Below, piece after piece: positions 1 through 9,510 of a stretch of 64,000 nt of DNA (positions are counted from its first letter, which is position 1; every line of letters begins with the position of its first letter). The position numbers were made by a program, and so were the translations under genes. The stretch is from Photobacterium atrarenae (GTDB taxonomy: Bacteria > Pseudomonadota > Gammaproteobacteria > Enterobacterales > Vibrionaceae): assembly GCF_024380015.1 (NCBI RefSeq), contig NZ_CP101508.1, forward strand, positions 62,001 to 126,000. Reading direction: 5' to 3'. The notes under the pieces were generated by a model, which was given only the letters and a program-made list of their open reading frames with translations, did no database searches and had not been told where the DNA came from.

Positions 1-172
1 TGGCTTCATCACTGAGCTCATAGTGATCATTGAGTCCGGCTGCCAGGCGCACTTTGCGCTTGATTTTCGCCAGGGTGTGCACGCTACCGGCCACTTCCCG
101 CACAATCCACATGTGGAAGCTGTTCGAGCCTAAGTCAATGGCGGCATACAACGGAGATACGGTTCTTTCCAT
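1..172 (-). CDS. gppA: GppA exopolyphosphatase / pppGpp phosphohydrolase, N-terminal part
   Basis: Only the first 57 codons are in the window; the rest lies before base 1. The visible N-terminus ([20 protein letters not shown]) contains the phosphate-binding loop of the ASKHA/Ppx-GppA fold ([13 protein letters not shown], residues 9-21). The family hydrolyses pppGpp to ppGpp and trims polyphosphate in the cytoplasm. The start ATG at 172 lies 9 bases after the rhlB stop on the same strand, so the two are probably cotranscribed, as in E. coli and Vibrio. Ppx and GppA are hard to separate from the N-terminus alone; the rhlB neighbourhood favours GppA. Confidence 0.85.
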   Translation of the reverse strand, partial: MERTVSPLYAAIDLGSNSFHMWIVREVAGSVHTLAKIKRKVRLAAGLNDHYELSDEA

Positions 173-181
173 AAGCCTTGT

Positions 182-1498
182 CTATGATTGTTGCTGCTTT
201 TGCGGAGAGCGACGGCGATTGCGCTGACGCGACTGACCCTGGCCCTGACCTTTGCGCTGCGAGGAGCCGCGGCGGTTGCCACCCTGGCGTGGTGCACGTG
301 GCACGCTGACAGGCGCCGGCAAATCGGTTAGCAGCGCTTCACTGTCATATTTGGACAGTGGGATCGCATGTTCAATATATTGCTCGATGGCCGGCAGGTT
401 GATGGCATATTCCTCACAGGCGAAGCTGATGGAATGGCCGCTGGCGCCGGCACGACCGGTCCGGCCGATCCGGTGGACGTAGTCCTCGGCATCGTCAGGC
501 AGATCGTAGTTAAAGACGTGGGTCACCTGCGGAATATGCAGGCCACGGGCTGCAACATCGGTTGCCACCAGGATATCCACTTCGCCCTGGGTAAACTGCT
601 CCAGGATCCGCACGCGTTTTTTCTGCGGCACGTCGCCGGTCAGCAGGCCAACACGGTGTTGATCGGCGGCCAGGTGGGCCCAGATATCTTCACAGCGGTG
701 CTTGGTATTGGCAAAAACAATCGCGCGATCCGGCCACTCTTCCTCGATCAGGGTTTGCAGCAGGCGCATCTTTTCTTTGTTCGATGGGTAGAACAGCTCT
801 TCTTTGATCCGGTGGCCGGTTTTTTGCTCCGGCTCAACAATGACGCTTTCCGGGTTGTTCATGTGTTCAAACGCCAGCTCTTTCACCCGGTAGGACAGGG
901 TGGCAGAGAACAGCATGTTCATCCGTGCTTTCGGCGCCGGCATACGGCGGAACAGGAAGCGGATATCTTTGATAAAGCCCAGATCGAACATCCGGTCGGC
1001 TTCGTCCAGCACCACGACCTGGATTGAGCGCAGGTCAATCACGCGCTGCTTATAAAAGTCGATGATCCGACCGCAGGTGCCGATCAGAATATCGACGCCG
1101 TCTTCCAGGGTCTTCTGCTGCTTCTCATAGGCTTCACCACCATAGGCCAGGCCGGCTTTGAGGCCGGTGCTGTCCAGCAACGGTTTGGCATCATTGAAAA
1201 TCTGAATGGCCAGCTCGCGTGTAGGTGCCATAATGATGGCACGGGGGTGGTTTTGTTTACGTTCCTCCGGTGCCGGGTTCAATAGCAATTGGTTAAAAGT
1301 CGCTGTCAGGAAGGCCAGGGTCTTTCCGGTCCCTGTCTGCGCCTGACCAGCAATGTCTCGGCCGGTGAGCACTACCGGCAATGCCAGCGCCTGGATCGGC
1401 GTACAATGATGGAATCCTTTGGTTTCCAGTCCTTGTAAAACCAGGGGGTGTAATCCCAGGTCGGCAAATTTCTGCTCTGTGATATGAGTCGTCTTCAT
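182..1498 (-). CDS. rhlB: ATP-dependent RNA helicase RhlB
   Basis: 438-residue DEAD-box helicase. Visible motifs: Q motif (GFHHCTPIQ, about residues 28-36), Walker A AQTGTGKT (53-60), DEAD in [14 protein letters not shown] (about 165), SAT in LFSATLS (about 200), and motif [12 protein letters not shown] (about 343-352). A basic Arg/Gln/Ser-rich tail follows residue 400. RhlB unwinds structured RNA as the helicase of the RNase E degradosome. The gene is divergent from trxA and rho, the arrangement known in enterics and vibrios, and is followed by gppA on the same strand. Length matches the family. The identification is secure because tail type and context both agree with RhlB rather than RhlE or SrmB. 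Confidence 0.96.
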   Translation of the reverse strand: MKTTHITEQKFADLGLHPLVLQGLETKGFHHCTPIQALALPVVLTGRDIAGQAQTGTGKTLAFLTATFNQLLLNPAPEERKQNHPRAIIMAPTRELAIQIFNDAKPLLDSTGLKAGLAYGGEAYEKQQKTLEDGVDILIGTCGRIIDFYKQRVIDLRSIQVVVLDEADRMFDLGFIKDIRFLFRRMPAPKARMNMLFSATLSYRVKELAFEHMNNPESVIVEPEQKTGHRIKEELFYPSNKEKMRLLQTLIEEEWPDRAIVFANTKHRCEDIWAHLAADQHRVGLLTGDVPQKKRVRILEQFTQGEVDILVATDVAARGLHIPQVTHVFNYDLPDDAEDYVHRIGRTGRAGASGHSISFACEEYAINLPAIEQYIEHAIPLSKYDSEALLTDLPAPVSVPRAPRQGGNRRGSSQRKGQGQGQSRQRNRRRSPQKQQQS

Positions 1499-1611
1499 TC
1501 GTATAGAATATCAGCTTAGGGTTGCATTACGAAACGGATTCCATTCAAATAGAGCATCGATTTGCTGGTTAAAATCAAATCAGCCAACAAAATCAACCAT
1601 TGGAGTGGAAG

Positions 1612-1938
1612 ATGAGCGACAAGATTGTGCAGCTGACAGACGCAAGTTTTGAAAGCGATGTAATTAATGCTGCGGGCCCTGTTTTAGTCGATTTTTGGGC
1701 TGAATGGTGCGGGCCTTGTAAAATGATTGCCCCGATTCTTGACGAAATTGCGGATGAGTACGAAGGTAAGCTGACGATCGGTAAACTGAATATCGACCAA
1801 AACGCCGGCACGCCGCCGAAGTTTGGTATCCGTGGTATTCCGACCCTGCTGTTGTTCAAAGACGGCGGTGTGGCCGCGACAAAAGTAGGCGCCCTGTCAA
1901 AAAGCCAGCTGAAAGAGTTCCTGGACGCGAACCTGTAA
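1612..1938 (+). CDS. trxA: Thioredoxin 1
   Basis: 108-residue cytosolic thioredoxin carrying the redox-active WCGPC at residues 32-36 and the cis-proline region ([10 protein letters not shown]). It reduces protein disulfides and donates electrons to ribonucleotide reductase and methionine sulfoxide reductase. The ATG at 1612 is chosen because the protein then begins [10 protein letters not shown] like other TrxA proteins and a GGAG precedes it; an in-frame TTG at 1600 would add only four residues. It lies between rhlB (divergent) and rho (same strand), the standard gammaproteobacterial order. Confidence 0.97.
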   Translation: MSDKIVQLTDASFESDVINAAGPVLVDFWAEWCGPCKMIAPILDEIADEYEGKLTIGKLNIDQNAGTPPKFGIRGIPTLLLFKDGGVAATKVGALSKSQLKEFLDANL

Positions 1939-1950
1939 GTGGCTTTCAGC

Positions 1951-1983
1951 AAACCATGCACAATTTCTCGTTGTGCATGGTTT
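1951..1983 (+). terminator. Perfect 13-bp hairpin between trxA and rho
   Basis: The 13-base arm AAACCATGCACAA (1951-1963) is exactly complementary to 1971-1983, with a 7-base loop. Only three T follow, so it is not a textbook intrinsic terminator. It begins 12 bases after the trxA stop and lies in the rho leader. It probably ends or protects the trxA message, or tunes read-through into rho. Confidence 0.6.
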
Positions 1984-2132
1984 GACTTCCGACTATGCTA
2001 GACGGACAGCGTGTTTAGTGCTAACTTATTGCACGTTAATCGTATAATCGTTCATTCCTTGACCAGCCCCATTGGTCGACACTATCTCAACTAACATAGA
2101 ACCCCATTTTGACTGACAAGAAACCCACCACT

Positions 2133-3398
2133 ATGAATCTGACAGAACTGAAAAACCAACCTATTTCCAAGTTGGTTGCGCTTGGCGAAAGCTTAGGACT
2201 CGAGAACCTGGCGCGTTTGAGAAAACAAGACATCATCTTCTCGATTCTCAAGCAGCATGCAAAAAGTGGTGAGGACATTTTTGGCGATGGTGTTCTGGAA
2301 ATCCTTCAAGACGGCTTCGGCTTCCTCCGCTCAGCAGACAGTTCTTATCTCGCCGGTCCAGACGACATCTACGTTTCTCCTAGCCAAATCCGCCGTTTCA
2401 ACCTTCGTACCGGTGATACCATTTCCGGCAAAATTCGCCCGCCGAAAGACGGTGAGCGTTACTTTGCGTTGCTGAAGGTGAACGAAGTTAACCACGACAA
2501 GCCGGATAACGCGCGAAACAAGATCCTGTTTGAAAACCTGACGCCGCTGCATGCCAATGATCGGATGCGGATGGAGCGCGGCAACGGCTCGACCGAAGAT
2601 ATTACCGCCCGTGTGCTGGATCTGGCCTCGCCAATCGGTAAAGGTCAGCGTGGTCTGATCGTGGCACCGCCGAAAGCCGGTAAAACTATGCTGCTGCAAA
2701 ACATTGCGCAGAGCATTGCTTACAACCACCCGGAATGTGAGCTGATGGTGTTGCTGATTGACGAGCGCCCGGAAGAAGTGACCGAAATGCAACGTCTGGT
2801 GAAAGGGGAAGTGGTGGCGTCGACCTTCGATGAGCCGGCCTCCCGTCACGTTCAGGTTGCGGAGATGGTGATCGAAAAAGCTAAGCGTCTGGTTGAGCAT
2901 AAGAAAGATGTGGTGATACTGCTCGATTCGATCACCCGTCTGGCCCGTGCCTACAACACCGTGGTGCCGTCTTCCGGTAAAGTCCTGACCGGTGGTGTGG
3001 ATGCCAACGCCCTGCATCGCCCGAAGCGTTTCTTCGGTGCGGCCCGTAATGTCGAAGAAGGCGGTAGCCTGACCATTATTGCCACCGCGCTGGTCGATAC
3101 CGGCTCGAAGATGGATGAAGTGATCTACGAAGAGTTCAAGGGTACCGGTAACATGGAACTGCACCTATCACGTAAGATTGCGGAAAAACGCGTCTTCCCG
3201 GCCATTGACTTCAACCGCTCCGGCACCCGTCGTGAAGAGCTGCTGGCGAAAGCGGACGAGCTGCAGAAAATGTGGATCCTGCGCAAGATTGTTCACCCGA
3301 TGAGTGAAACCGACAGCATGGAATTTTTGATCGACAAGCTGTCGATGACCAAGACCAACGATGAGTTCTTCGATGCGATGCGCCGCCAGAAGTCATAA
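2133..3398 (+). CDS. rho: Transcription termination factor Rho
   Basis: 421-residue hexameric RNA-dependent ATPase. Visible elements are the N-terminal helix-extension-helix (MNLTELKN...), the cold-shock-like RNA-binding fold with DGFGFLRS, Walker A in [12 protein letters not shown], Walker B in [16 protein letters not shown], and the R-loop segment. ATG 2133 gives the usual MNLTEL start; an in-frame TTG at 2109 would add eight residues not found in E. coli Rho. Rho ends untranslated transcripts and is autoregulated in E. coli through its leader. It stands alone behind a 194-base leader and is followed by a strong intrinsic terminator. Confidence 0.97.
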   Translation: MNLTELKNQPISKLVALGESLGLENLARLRKQDIIFSILKQHAKSGEDIFGDGVLEILQDGFGFLRSADSSYLAGPDDIYVSPSQIRRFNLRTGDTISGKIRPPKDGERYFALLKVNEVNHDKPDNARNKILFENLTPLHANDRMRMERGNGSTEDITARVLDLASPIGKGQRGLIVAPPKAGKTMLLQNIAQSIAYNHPECELMVLLIDERPEEVTEMQRLVKGEVVASTFDEPASRHVQVAEMVIEKAKRLVEHKKDVVILLDSITRLARAYNTVVPSSGKVLTGGVDANALHRPKRFFGAARNVEEGGSLTIIATALVDTGSKMDEVIYEEFKGTGNMELHLSRKIAEKRVFPAIDFNRSGTRREELLAKADELQKMWILRKIVHPMSETDSMEFLIDKLSMTKTNDEFFDAMRRQKS

Positions 3399-3426
3399 TT
3401 TCGTCGGCTGACTCACAGTTTATTTA

Positions 3427-3451
3427 AACGCCACCTCGTGTGGCGTTTTTT
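3427..3451 (+). terminator. Intrinsic terminator of rho
   Basis: Stem AACGCCAC (3427-3434) pairs with GTGGCGTT (3440-3447) around loop CTCGT and runs into a T tract to 3451. It sits 28 bases after the rho stop. Confidence 0.9.
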
Positions 3452-3657
3452 ATTGCCGGCGCTTGTCGCATAATCGGACACAGCAGTCGGTCAGTATGGG
3501 CGAAGAGGCAGCCAGGGTATTTCTCCGGTGATGTCATCTTCCTGTCATGCAGGTACGGTATACTGCAAGCGCCCGCAAGGAATGCCCGGAGCGCTGCCAG
3601 GATGGCGGTTGGCCGGACGCGGGACAGACATTCTCTATTCACCATAAGGAGGTGGTG

Positions 3658-4659
3658 ATGATGCGACAAACATGGAGCCTCATGTTGCTGTTGTTCGCAG
3701 GCAGTTTGCACCCGGCGGTTGCCGCGCAGGAAGTATCACAACAGCAACTGGACCAGGTGACGACATCGGCCCGGGTTCAGGATCGGGTCATGGCCCTGAC
3801 CAAATTGTACAATCGTAGTGACTTCCGGGCGCTGGAATTTAACCTGTCGCAGTTGCCGTTGTTGCAGCAGGAGGCGGTTCGGGCCCAGCTGGTCGCACAT
3901 GCGTTGGCGCACGGCGCGCTGGATCAGGCCAAGGCGGACTGGCTCCAGGCGCAGTCTGATCGCAAGCAGGCCTTTACCGTGGTGGAGCAGGGCGACGGTT
4001 ATCAGATCACCCAGTCTGCTTTTCACTATCCAACCCAGGCGCGCAGCCTGGTTCGCCAATGGCAGGAAACCCTGTTGGGTCAGGACATGGTGGCACAGGC
4101 CGAAGCCGGTGAGTTGGTGCTGTCGCGCTGGCTGGCCGGGGATCTCCATACCCAGCAAACCCGCCGTGATCTCTTTCTGCACTACCTGCCGCAACTCTCC
4201 GCCCAGGCGATCGCTGATCTGGTGGCCCAGTTTGCTTCTGACAGCCAGCTGATGTGGCTGCCGGATAACGGGGTGATTGCCAACCTGGCTGCTGCTTCCG
4301 GCGATCCGGCGATGTATCATCTGCTCTGGCGTCGCCGTACCGACCGCTACAGCCAGGCGGAGCTTAACCGGCTGGCAGCCAAAGCCCCGGCGCCGGCGGC
4401 TGTCGAGCAATTGATGGCAGCGACGATGAACCCTTCCCTGAAACCCCAGGCTTATAAAGCGCTGATCACGCTCAAGCCTTTACCGGCGGAGGCCCGCGCT
4501 TTCCTGGCCCAGAAACTGGATGAGGTCGATGACGGCCGTCTGGTGGCGTCGGAGCTGGCCCGTCACGGCTATAGCCAGTGGCTGACTCAACTGGCCGCGG
4601 ATAGCCGGAACCCGTTGCGGCAAAAGCACTTACAAGCAGCCTTGGCCCTCGAACCCTGA
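3658..4659 (+). CDS. Exported protein of unknown function
   Basis: About 333 residues. A strong ribosome site TAAGGAGG (3645-3652) precedes tandem ATG codons at 3658 and 3661, which fixes the start; upstream in-frame codons have no such site. The N-terminus is a clear signal peptide (MMRQTWSLMLLLFAGSLHPA, cleavage near AVAAQ), with no lipobox, so the product should be periplasmic. The mature part is rich in Ala, Leu and Gln and looks helical, reminiscent of repeat-solenoid proteins, with no catalytic motif I can name. It is a single gene between the rho terminator and ubiD. I do not recognise a family. Confidence 0.8.
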   Translation: MMRQTWSLMLLLFAGSLHPAVAAQEVSQQQLDQVTTSARVQDRVMALTKLYNRSDFRALEFNLSQLPLLQQEAVRAQLVAHALAHGALDQAKADWLQAQSDRKQAFTVVEQGDGYQITQSAFHYPTQARSLVRQWQETLLGQDMVAQAEAGELVLSRWLAGDLHTQQTRRDLFLHYLPQLSAQAIADLVAQFASDSQLMWLPDNGVIANLAAASGDPAMYHLLWRRRTDRYSQAELNRLAAKAPAPAAVEQLMAATMNPSLKPQAYKALITLKPLPAEARAFLAQKLDEVDDGRLVASELARHGYSQWLTQLAADSRNPLRQKHLQAALALEP

Positions 4660-4793
4660 CGCCTTGAACTGATTTTCCCAGTGTGCTCAGGTTAACAACT
4701 CGTTATAATGGCGCCCAATTCATTGCAGATCCCGGCTCGTGATGACAGCGTGCCGGGGTTTGGCGCGTTGGGGAAAACGAGAATCACGAGCCT

Positions 4794-6662
4794 ATGAAAT
4801 TCAAGGATCTGCGAGATTTTATCAACGAGCTGGAGCAGACCGGCGAGCTGATCCGGATCACTCATCCGGTGGACCCGGATCAGGAGATGACCGAAATCTG
4901 TGACCGCACCCTGCGGGCCGGTGGCCCGGCCCTGCTGTTTGAGAACCCGGTCGGCTACGGCATGCCGGTGCTGGCGAACCTGTTCGGAACCCCGAAGCGG
5001 GTTGCGCTCGGCATGGGGCGCGAGGATGTGCTCGAATTGCGTGAGGTCGGCAAATTGCTGGCGTATCTGAAAGAGCCGGAGCCGCCACGCGGCTTTCGCG
5101 ATGCGATTGATAAGCTGCCGCTGTTCCGGCAGGTACTGAACATGCCGGCCAAACGGCTGCGCAAGGCACCGTGCCAGGAGATTGTCTGGCAAGGCGATGA
5201 CGTCGATCTGGATAAAATCCCGGTGATGAGTTGCTGGCCCGGTGATGTGGCGCCGCTACTGACCTGGGGGCTGACGGTGACCCGTGGCCCGAACAAGAAG
5301 CGCCAGAATCTGGGCATTTACCGCCAGCAGAAGCTGGGGAAAAACAAGGTGATCATGCGCTGGCTGGCCCACCGGGGCGGTGCGCTGGATCTGCGTGACT
5401 GGATGGAAACCCACCCGGGTCAGCCGTTTCCGGTCTCGGTCGCTTTTGGCGCCGATCCGGCGACCATTCTCGGCGCGGTAACCCCGGTGCCTGATACCTT
5501 GTCTGAGTATGCCTTTGCCGGCTTGCTGCGCGGCAGCAAAACCGAGGTGGTCAAAAGTATCAGCAATGATCTGGAAGTCCCGGCCAGCGCGGAAATCGTG
5601 CTGGAGGGGTATATCGATCCCGAGGAGTTTGCTGACGAAGGGCCGTATGGCGATCACACCGGCTACTACAATGAAGTCGAGCGCCACCATGTGTTTACCA
5701 TTACTCATATCACGATGCGTAAGGATCCGATCTACCACAGTACGTATACCGGTCGTCCGCCGGATGAGCCGGCGGTGCTCGGGGTCGCACTCAATGAGGT
5801 TTTTGTACCGATCCTGAGTAAGCAATTCCCGGAGATCGTGGATTTCTATCTGCCGCCGGAAGGCTGCTCGTACCGGATGGCCGTGGTTACGATGAAAAAA
5901 CAGTATCCGGGTCATGCCAAGCGGGTGATGATGGGTGTGTGGTCGTTCCTGCGCCAGTTCATGTACACCAAGTTCGTGATTGTCTGCGACGAAGATGTTG
6001 ATGCGCGGGATTGGAACAGCGTGGTCCAGGCGATGACCACCCGGATGGAGCCGGTGCGTGATACCCTGATGATCGACAGCACGCCGATCGACTCGCTTGA
6101 TTTTGCTTCCCCCGTGGTGGGGCTGGGCTCGAAGATGGGTCTGGATGCGACCCGCAAATGGGACGCGGAAACTGCGACCACCCCGGTCGCTGACACGCCT
6201 GAGCCGACCGCGAACCCAACGGTTGACGGCGAGGCGATTGCCGGCACGATCCGGGCGCAATTTCCTGAGGTCGTGGATTGCTATCTGCCACCGGATGCTG
6301 CCGCAGGCGGCATGGTGATGGTCAGCATGAAGAAGACGGCGGCGGATCATGCCCGCCAGCTGATGGGTGGGATCTGGCCGATGCTAGAGGCTGCGCAGCT
6401 TGAAACCAAGTTTTTGATCCTCTGTGATGAGGATGTCAATGTCCGGGACTGGCATGATGTGATCTGGGCGGTGACGACCCGGATGGATCCGAGCCGGGAT
6501 ACCCAGATGAGCGAGCCGGGTCCGGGCTCGCGGATGAGCCTGGACGCGACCAATAAATGGCCGGGGGAAGTGCAGCGCGAGTGGGGCACACCGATCGCCA
6601 AAGATCCCAAGGTCGTAGCCAAGGTTGATGCGATCTGGGATGCGCTCGGCATCCCGCGCTAA
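4794..6662 (+). CDS. ubiD: 4-hydroxy-3-polyprenylbenzoate decarboxylase UbiD with duplicated C-terminal segment
   Basis: 622 residues, compared with about 497 in E. coli. UbiD removes the carboxyl group of the prenylated 4-hydroxybenzoate ring in ubiquinone synthesis, using the prenylated FMN made by UbiX. Residues 1-470 follow the classical enzyme ([51 protein letters not shown]). The segment from about residue 345 ([11 protein letters not shown] ... [12 protein letters not shown]) recurs from about 490 ([11 protein letters not shown] ... [12 protein letters not shown]). The second copy carries the normal family ending (PGEVQREWG...KDP), so the protein looks like a tandem duplication followed by divergence. 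I believe some other vibrio UbiD proteins are also long. ubiC and ubiA lie in the same window at 42-44 kb. Confidence 0.95.
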   Translation: MKFKDLRDFINELEQTGELIRITHPVDPDQEMTEICDRTLRAGGPALLFENPVGYGMPVLANLFGTPKRVALGMGREDVLELREVGKLLAYLKEPEPPRGFRDAIDKLPLFRQVLNMPAKRLRKAPCQEIVWQGDDVDLDKIPVMSCWPGDVAPLLTWGLTVTRGPNKKRQNLGIYRQQKLGKNKVIMRWLAHRGGALDLRDWMETHPGQPFPVSVAFGADPATILGAVTPVPDTLSEYAFAGLLRGSKTEVVKSISNDLEVPASAEIVLEGYIDPEEFADEGPYGDHTGYYNEVERHHVFTITHITMRKDPIYHSTYTGRPPDEPAVLGVALNEVFVPILSKQFPEIVDFYLPPEGCSYRMAVVTMKKQYPGHAKRVMMGVWSFLRQFMYTKFVIVCDEDVDARDWNSVVQAMTTRMEPVRDTLMIDSTPIDSLDFASPVVGLGSKMGLDATRKWDAETATTPVADTPEPTANPTVDGEAIAGTIRAQFPEVVDCYLPPDAAAGGMVMVSMKKTAADHARQLMGGIWPMLEAAQLETKFLILCDEDVNVRDWHDVIWAVTTRMDPSRDTQMSEPGPGSRMSLDATNKWPGEVQREWGTPIAKDPKVVAKVDAIWDALGIPR

Positions 6663-6738
6663 GCCGTGAGCAAGACGAACCGATAGCGACATCAACCGAA
6701 ACGACCGGCGTGACTGCCGGGTTAGATGAGTGACCGAT

Positions 6739-7002
6739 ATGCACCAAGTACGCCTGTTGCCGCACAACATTACGTTTCCTGCCGATGGGCAGGAGACGGT
6801 CTTGCAGGCAGCGCTCAACGCAGGCGTCGCGTTTCCCAATCGGTGTCAGGTCGGGGCTTGTGCCATGTGCCTGTGCCGTAAACGCTCTGGCGAGATAAGA
6901 TACCAGCTTGAACCTATGCTTACTGAGAATGAGCAAGCCGAAGGATGGATCTTTGCCTGCCAGGCGATGGCCAGGAGCGACTTGGTACTCCAGTTAGACT
7001 AG
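6739..7002 (+). CDS. Small 2Fe-2S ferredoxin-type protein next to fre
   Basis: About 87 residues forming a single plant-type ferredoxin domain. The cluster ligands are visible as RCQVGACAMC (Cys-x4-Cys-x2-Cys) and the distal FAC. ATG 6739 gives MHQVRLLPHNITF; a GTG at 6730 would add three residues and cannot be excluded. The gene ends 9 bases before fre and starts 76 bases after ubiD, so it is very likely cotranscribed with fre. The pairing with a flavin reductase that lacks its own Fe-S domain suggests it accepts electrons from Fre or a similar reductase; this is inference from context. Confidence 0.88.
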   Translation: MHQVRLLPHNITFPADGQETVLQAALNAGVAFPNRCQVGACAMCLCRKRSGEIRYQLEPMLTENEQAEGWIFACQAMARSDLVLQLD

Positions 7003-7011
7003 AGGAAAACA

Positions 7012-7722
7012 ATGTCAATACAATGCGAAGTAAAGTCAGTTGAACCGCTTGCGTGTAATACCTATCGTATTCTGCTGCAGCCTGAAGAAAAGCTGGATTA
7101 TAAAGCCGGCCAGTATCTGCTGGCGGTGATGGGAGAGAAAGACAAGCGCCCGTTCTCGATTGCCAGTAGCCCGTGCCGGGAAGGCGAGATTGAGCTGCAC
7201 ATTGGTGCGGCAGACCACAACCCGTTTGCGATGGAAGTGGTCGAAGCGATGCAAGCGGCGATGGCGGCGGGCCGTCCGTTTACCGTGGAAGCGCCGCATG
7301 GCGAAGCCTGGGTTCGGGAAGACAGTGACAAGCCGCTGCTGATGATTGCCGGCGGGACCGGGTTCTCCTACGTGCGCAGTATTCTGGATAACTGCCTGAG
7401 CCGCGGCGTCACCCAGCCGATTTTTGTTTACTGGGGCGGTCGGGATGAATGCCAGCTCTATGCCCATGAGGAGCTGGAAGCGCTGGCAGCCAAGCACAGT
7501 AACCTGACCTATGTGCCGGTGGTGGAAACGGCGCCTGAAGACTGGCAGGGCAAGGTGGGTAATGTGCTTGAAGCGGTCAGTGATGATTTTGTCAGCCTGC
7601 AGGCGTACGATATTTACCTCTGTGGCCGGTTTGAGATGGCCGGTGCCGCGCGCGAGCAATTTACGGCAGAGAAAGGTGCCGAGCGCGAACGGATGTTTGC
7701 CGACGCGTTTGCGTTCATCTGA
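7012..7722 (+). CDS. fre: NAD(P)H-flavin reductase Fre
   Basis: 236 residues, the length of E. coli Fre. The flavin-binding segment [12 protein letters not shown] and the NAD(P)H-binding [11 protein letters not shown] are visible, and the protein ends in the family-typical DAFAFI. Fre reduces free FMN, FAD or riboflavin with NAD(P)H in the cytoplasm; in luminous vibrios this enzyme supplies FMNH2 to luciferase, and in others it feeds ferric reduction. An AGAGGA site precedes ATG 7012. The gene is last of the ubiD-ferredoxin-fre run and is closed by a terminator. Confidence 0.95.
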   Translation: MSIQCEVKSVEPLACNTYRILLQPEEKLDYKAGQYLLAVMGEKDKRPFSIASSPCREGEIELHIGAADHNPFAMEVVEAMQAAMAAGRPFTVEAPHGEAWVREDSDKPLLMIAGGTGFSYVRSILDNCLSRGVTQPIFVYWGGRDECQLYAHEELEALAAKHSNLTYVPVVETAPEDWQGKVGNVLEAVSDDFVSLQAYDIYLCGRFEMAGAAREQFTAEKGAERERMFADAFAFI

Positions 7723-7749
7723 TTCGGCTTGTGACAAACCGCGCAGCAA

Positions 7750-7774
7750 AAAGGCGAGTCTGAAACTCGCCTTT
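7750..7774. terminator. Bidirectional hairpin between fre and yigM
   Basis: AAAGGCGAGT (7750-7759) pairs exactly with ACTCGCCTTT (7765-7774) across a 5-base loop. It lies between convergent fre and yigM and can serve both strands. Confidence 0.8.
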
Positions 7775-7797
7775 GTCGTTATGAGCGGGTGGGCAAT

Positions 7798-8670
7798 TTA
7801 GGCTCGCGCCATCGCCACTTTGCGTTTGACCCAGGTTTCGTTGAGCCACAGCGAGGCGATGATGATCACCCCGCCGATGACGAGGCGCGGATAGTCAACA
7901 TCGCGGTTCCAGATCAGGATATTGACAATCAGGCCTGCCGGAACCAGGGCATTGTTCATAATCGCCAGGGCACCGGCGTTGACCAGGGTCGCCCCTTTGT
8001 TCCAGATAAAGTAGCCGAGGCCGGAGGCAACGATACCGAGGTAGAGCAGAATGCCCCACTGGGTGTCGGTGGTCGGCAGTTTGTCGGTGTTGCCGAACAA
8101 CAGGAACATCGGCAGCGCGACACAGATAGCGCCGAGGTAGAACAGGCCGAACACGGTATGCTGCGGCAGATCGGTCTGCTCCTGCTCCATGATCCGCTTG
8201 TAGCCGACCTGGCCAATGGCAAAGCACAGGTTGGCACCCTGAACGATGAAAAAGCCGAGGATGAAGTCTTCGTTAATTCCCTCGAATTTGATCACCGCCG
8301 CTCCCAGCACGGCAATGGCCGCCGTCAGCAGGTACCAGGCTGAGAACTGCTTGCGCAGCAGATCGTAAATCAGGGTGACGTAGATCGGGGTGAAAATGGT
8401 AAACAGCAGGACTTCCGGTACGCTGAGGTAGAGGAAAGACTGGTAGTAGAAACAGTACATCAGCCCGAGCTGGCAGGCGCCGACGAACATCAGTTTGAGC
8501 GCTAGTCTCAGGTGCAGGTGCTGTTTGCGCAGAAACGGCAGGAAAACCAGGGCAGCCAAGCTGACCCGGGTCAGGACCGAGAACCAGGCATCGACCTGTC
8601 CGGCCAGATAAACCCCGATCAGGCTGAATGAAAACGCCCATAGCAGGGTGACGGCAGATAAGTATCCCAT
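7798..8670 (-). CDS. yigM: YigM-type biotin transporter (DMT/EamA superfamily)
   Basis: 290-residue inner-membrane protein with about ten hydrophobic segments and two EamA repeats. Characteristic stretches (LLWAFSFS, VLTRVSLAALVFLPFL, GYKRIMEQ, GLGYFIWNKGATLVNAGAL) match my memory of E. coli YigM, also called BioP, which was shown to import biotin. It is therefore named more narrowly than the generic carboxylate/amino acid/amine transporter label. In E. coli yigM sits beside yigL and pldB; here those genes lie about 10 kb away, so the cluster is split. It is a single gene on the minus strand, convergent with fre. Confidence 0.82.
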   Translation of the reverse strand: MGYLSAVTLLWAFSFSLIGVYLAGQVDAWFSVLTRVSLAALVFLPFLRKQHLHLRLALKLMFVGACQLGLMYCFYYQSFLYLSVPEVLLFTIFTPIYVTLIYDLLRKQFSAWYLLTAAIAVLGAAVIKFEGINEDFILGFFIVQGANLCFAIGQVGYKRIMEQEQTDLPQHTVFGLFYLGAICVALPMFLLFGNTDKLPTTDTQWGILLYLGIVASGLGYFIWNKGATLVNAGALAIMNNALVPAGLIVNILIWNRDVDYPRLVIGGVIIIASLWLNETWVKRKVAMARA

Positions 8671-8820
8671 AACAACAATTCAATTTGGTTTCAGAACATG
8701 ATGCCGTCAGTGTACCTGATCCTTCGGCACTGAAATATCACAAATCTGAATTGCTTGAAGTCGTTCGGTTGGGGGATGTGATGGTGCGGGTGAGGGGGTG
8801 CCGACCGGGTGGCGAGGCGT

Positions 8821-8847
8821 AAAAAAGCGACCCCAGGGGATCGCTTC
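8821..8847 (-). terminator. Terminator downstream of uspA
   Basis: Read on the minus strand, an AAGCGATCC arm pairs with GGGTCGCTT and is followed by a run of six T. It lies 23 bases beyond the uspA stop. The 150 bases between it and yigM hold only the yigM promoter region; I see no gene there. Confidence 0.8.
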
Positions 8848-8869
8848 GCATATGCAGCTGGTACGTGGG

Positions 8870-9292
8870 CTATTTCAGCGGTACCATCAGCAAATCGACC
8901 GGGGTGCGGTTGATCAGCTGCTTGGCTGAAGAGAGCACTTTGCTCCAGAAGTCCTGGTGGTGGCCACACACAACCAGTTCGACATCAATATCGTTGATAG
9001 CAAGGCAAATTTCTTCACTGAGATCGCCGCTGCCGACCAGGGTATGGGACACCGGGTAGTTGGCTTTTTGAGCCAGCGCTTGCAGTTGCTTCTGGGCATC
9101 TTCCGCCATCCGATGCTGGGCTTCGGCCAGGTTTATATCAATCAGGCCGGTGTAGAGTTCGGCATAGTTCACATCAATATGGATCAGCGAGAGCTTGGCA
9201 TCCAGCGCTTTCGCCAGTTCGGCTGCTTTTGTCACCAGGGTAAAGCTGTCGTCAGACAGATCGACTGCCACCATAATGTGTTGATAGGCCAT
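8870..9292 (-). CDS. uspA: Universal stress protein A
   Basis: 140 residues of the UspA fold: MAYQHIMVAVDLSDDS at the start and VELVVCGHH near residue 108. The glycine-rich ATP-binding loop of ATP-binding Usp proteins is absent, as in classical UspA. UspA is induced by growth arrest and many stresses and is a soluble dimer. It is divergent from ftnA and uspB, which forms a small stress/iron block; in E. coli uspA and uspB are likewise divergent neighbours, without ftnA between them. Confidence 0.93.
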   Translation of the reverse strand: MAYQHIMVAVDLSDDSFTLVTKAAELAKALDAKLSLIHIDVNYAELYTGLIDINLAEAQHRMAEDAQKQLQALAQKANYPVSHTLVGSGDLSEEICLAINDIDVELVVCGHHQDFWSKVLSSAKQLINRTPVDLLMVPLK

Positions 9293-9510
9293 TCATTGCA
9301 CTCCATGTCATATGTTTGGGATCATGCTAGCATCGAACCGCGGCAAAAAATATCGGTCTGATCGCATCCTGACGGCAGCGTAAATATGGCGCGCGCTGAA
9401 AAGGATTGCTTTGAGTTGCATTCTCAATGTTGCATTGTGACAATGGCTTACCGGGGATTTCTTACCAATCCACGGGATTGGTATACACTAGAATAGATAG
9501 GAGTAGTGCG

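Noticed and set aside
2331..3164. 277-codon minus-strand open frame over rho
   Set aside because: Rho is certain on the plus strand; the shadow lacks a start signal.
5256..6350. 364-codon minus-strand open frame over ubiD
   Set aside because: It mirrors the codon structure of ubiD in GC-rich DNA; the translation is His/Arg-rich with no family resemblance and no ribosome site.
9411..9450. Possible Fur box before ftnA
   Set aside because: The ATTCTCAATG/CATTGTG words are only loosely palindromic and match the Fur consensus poorly.
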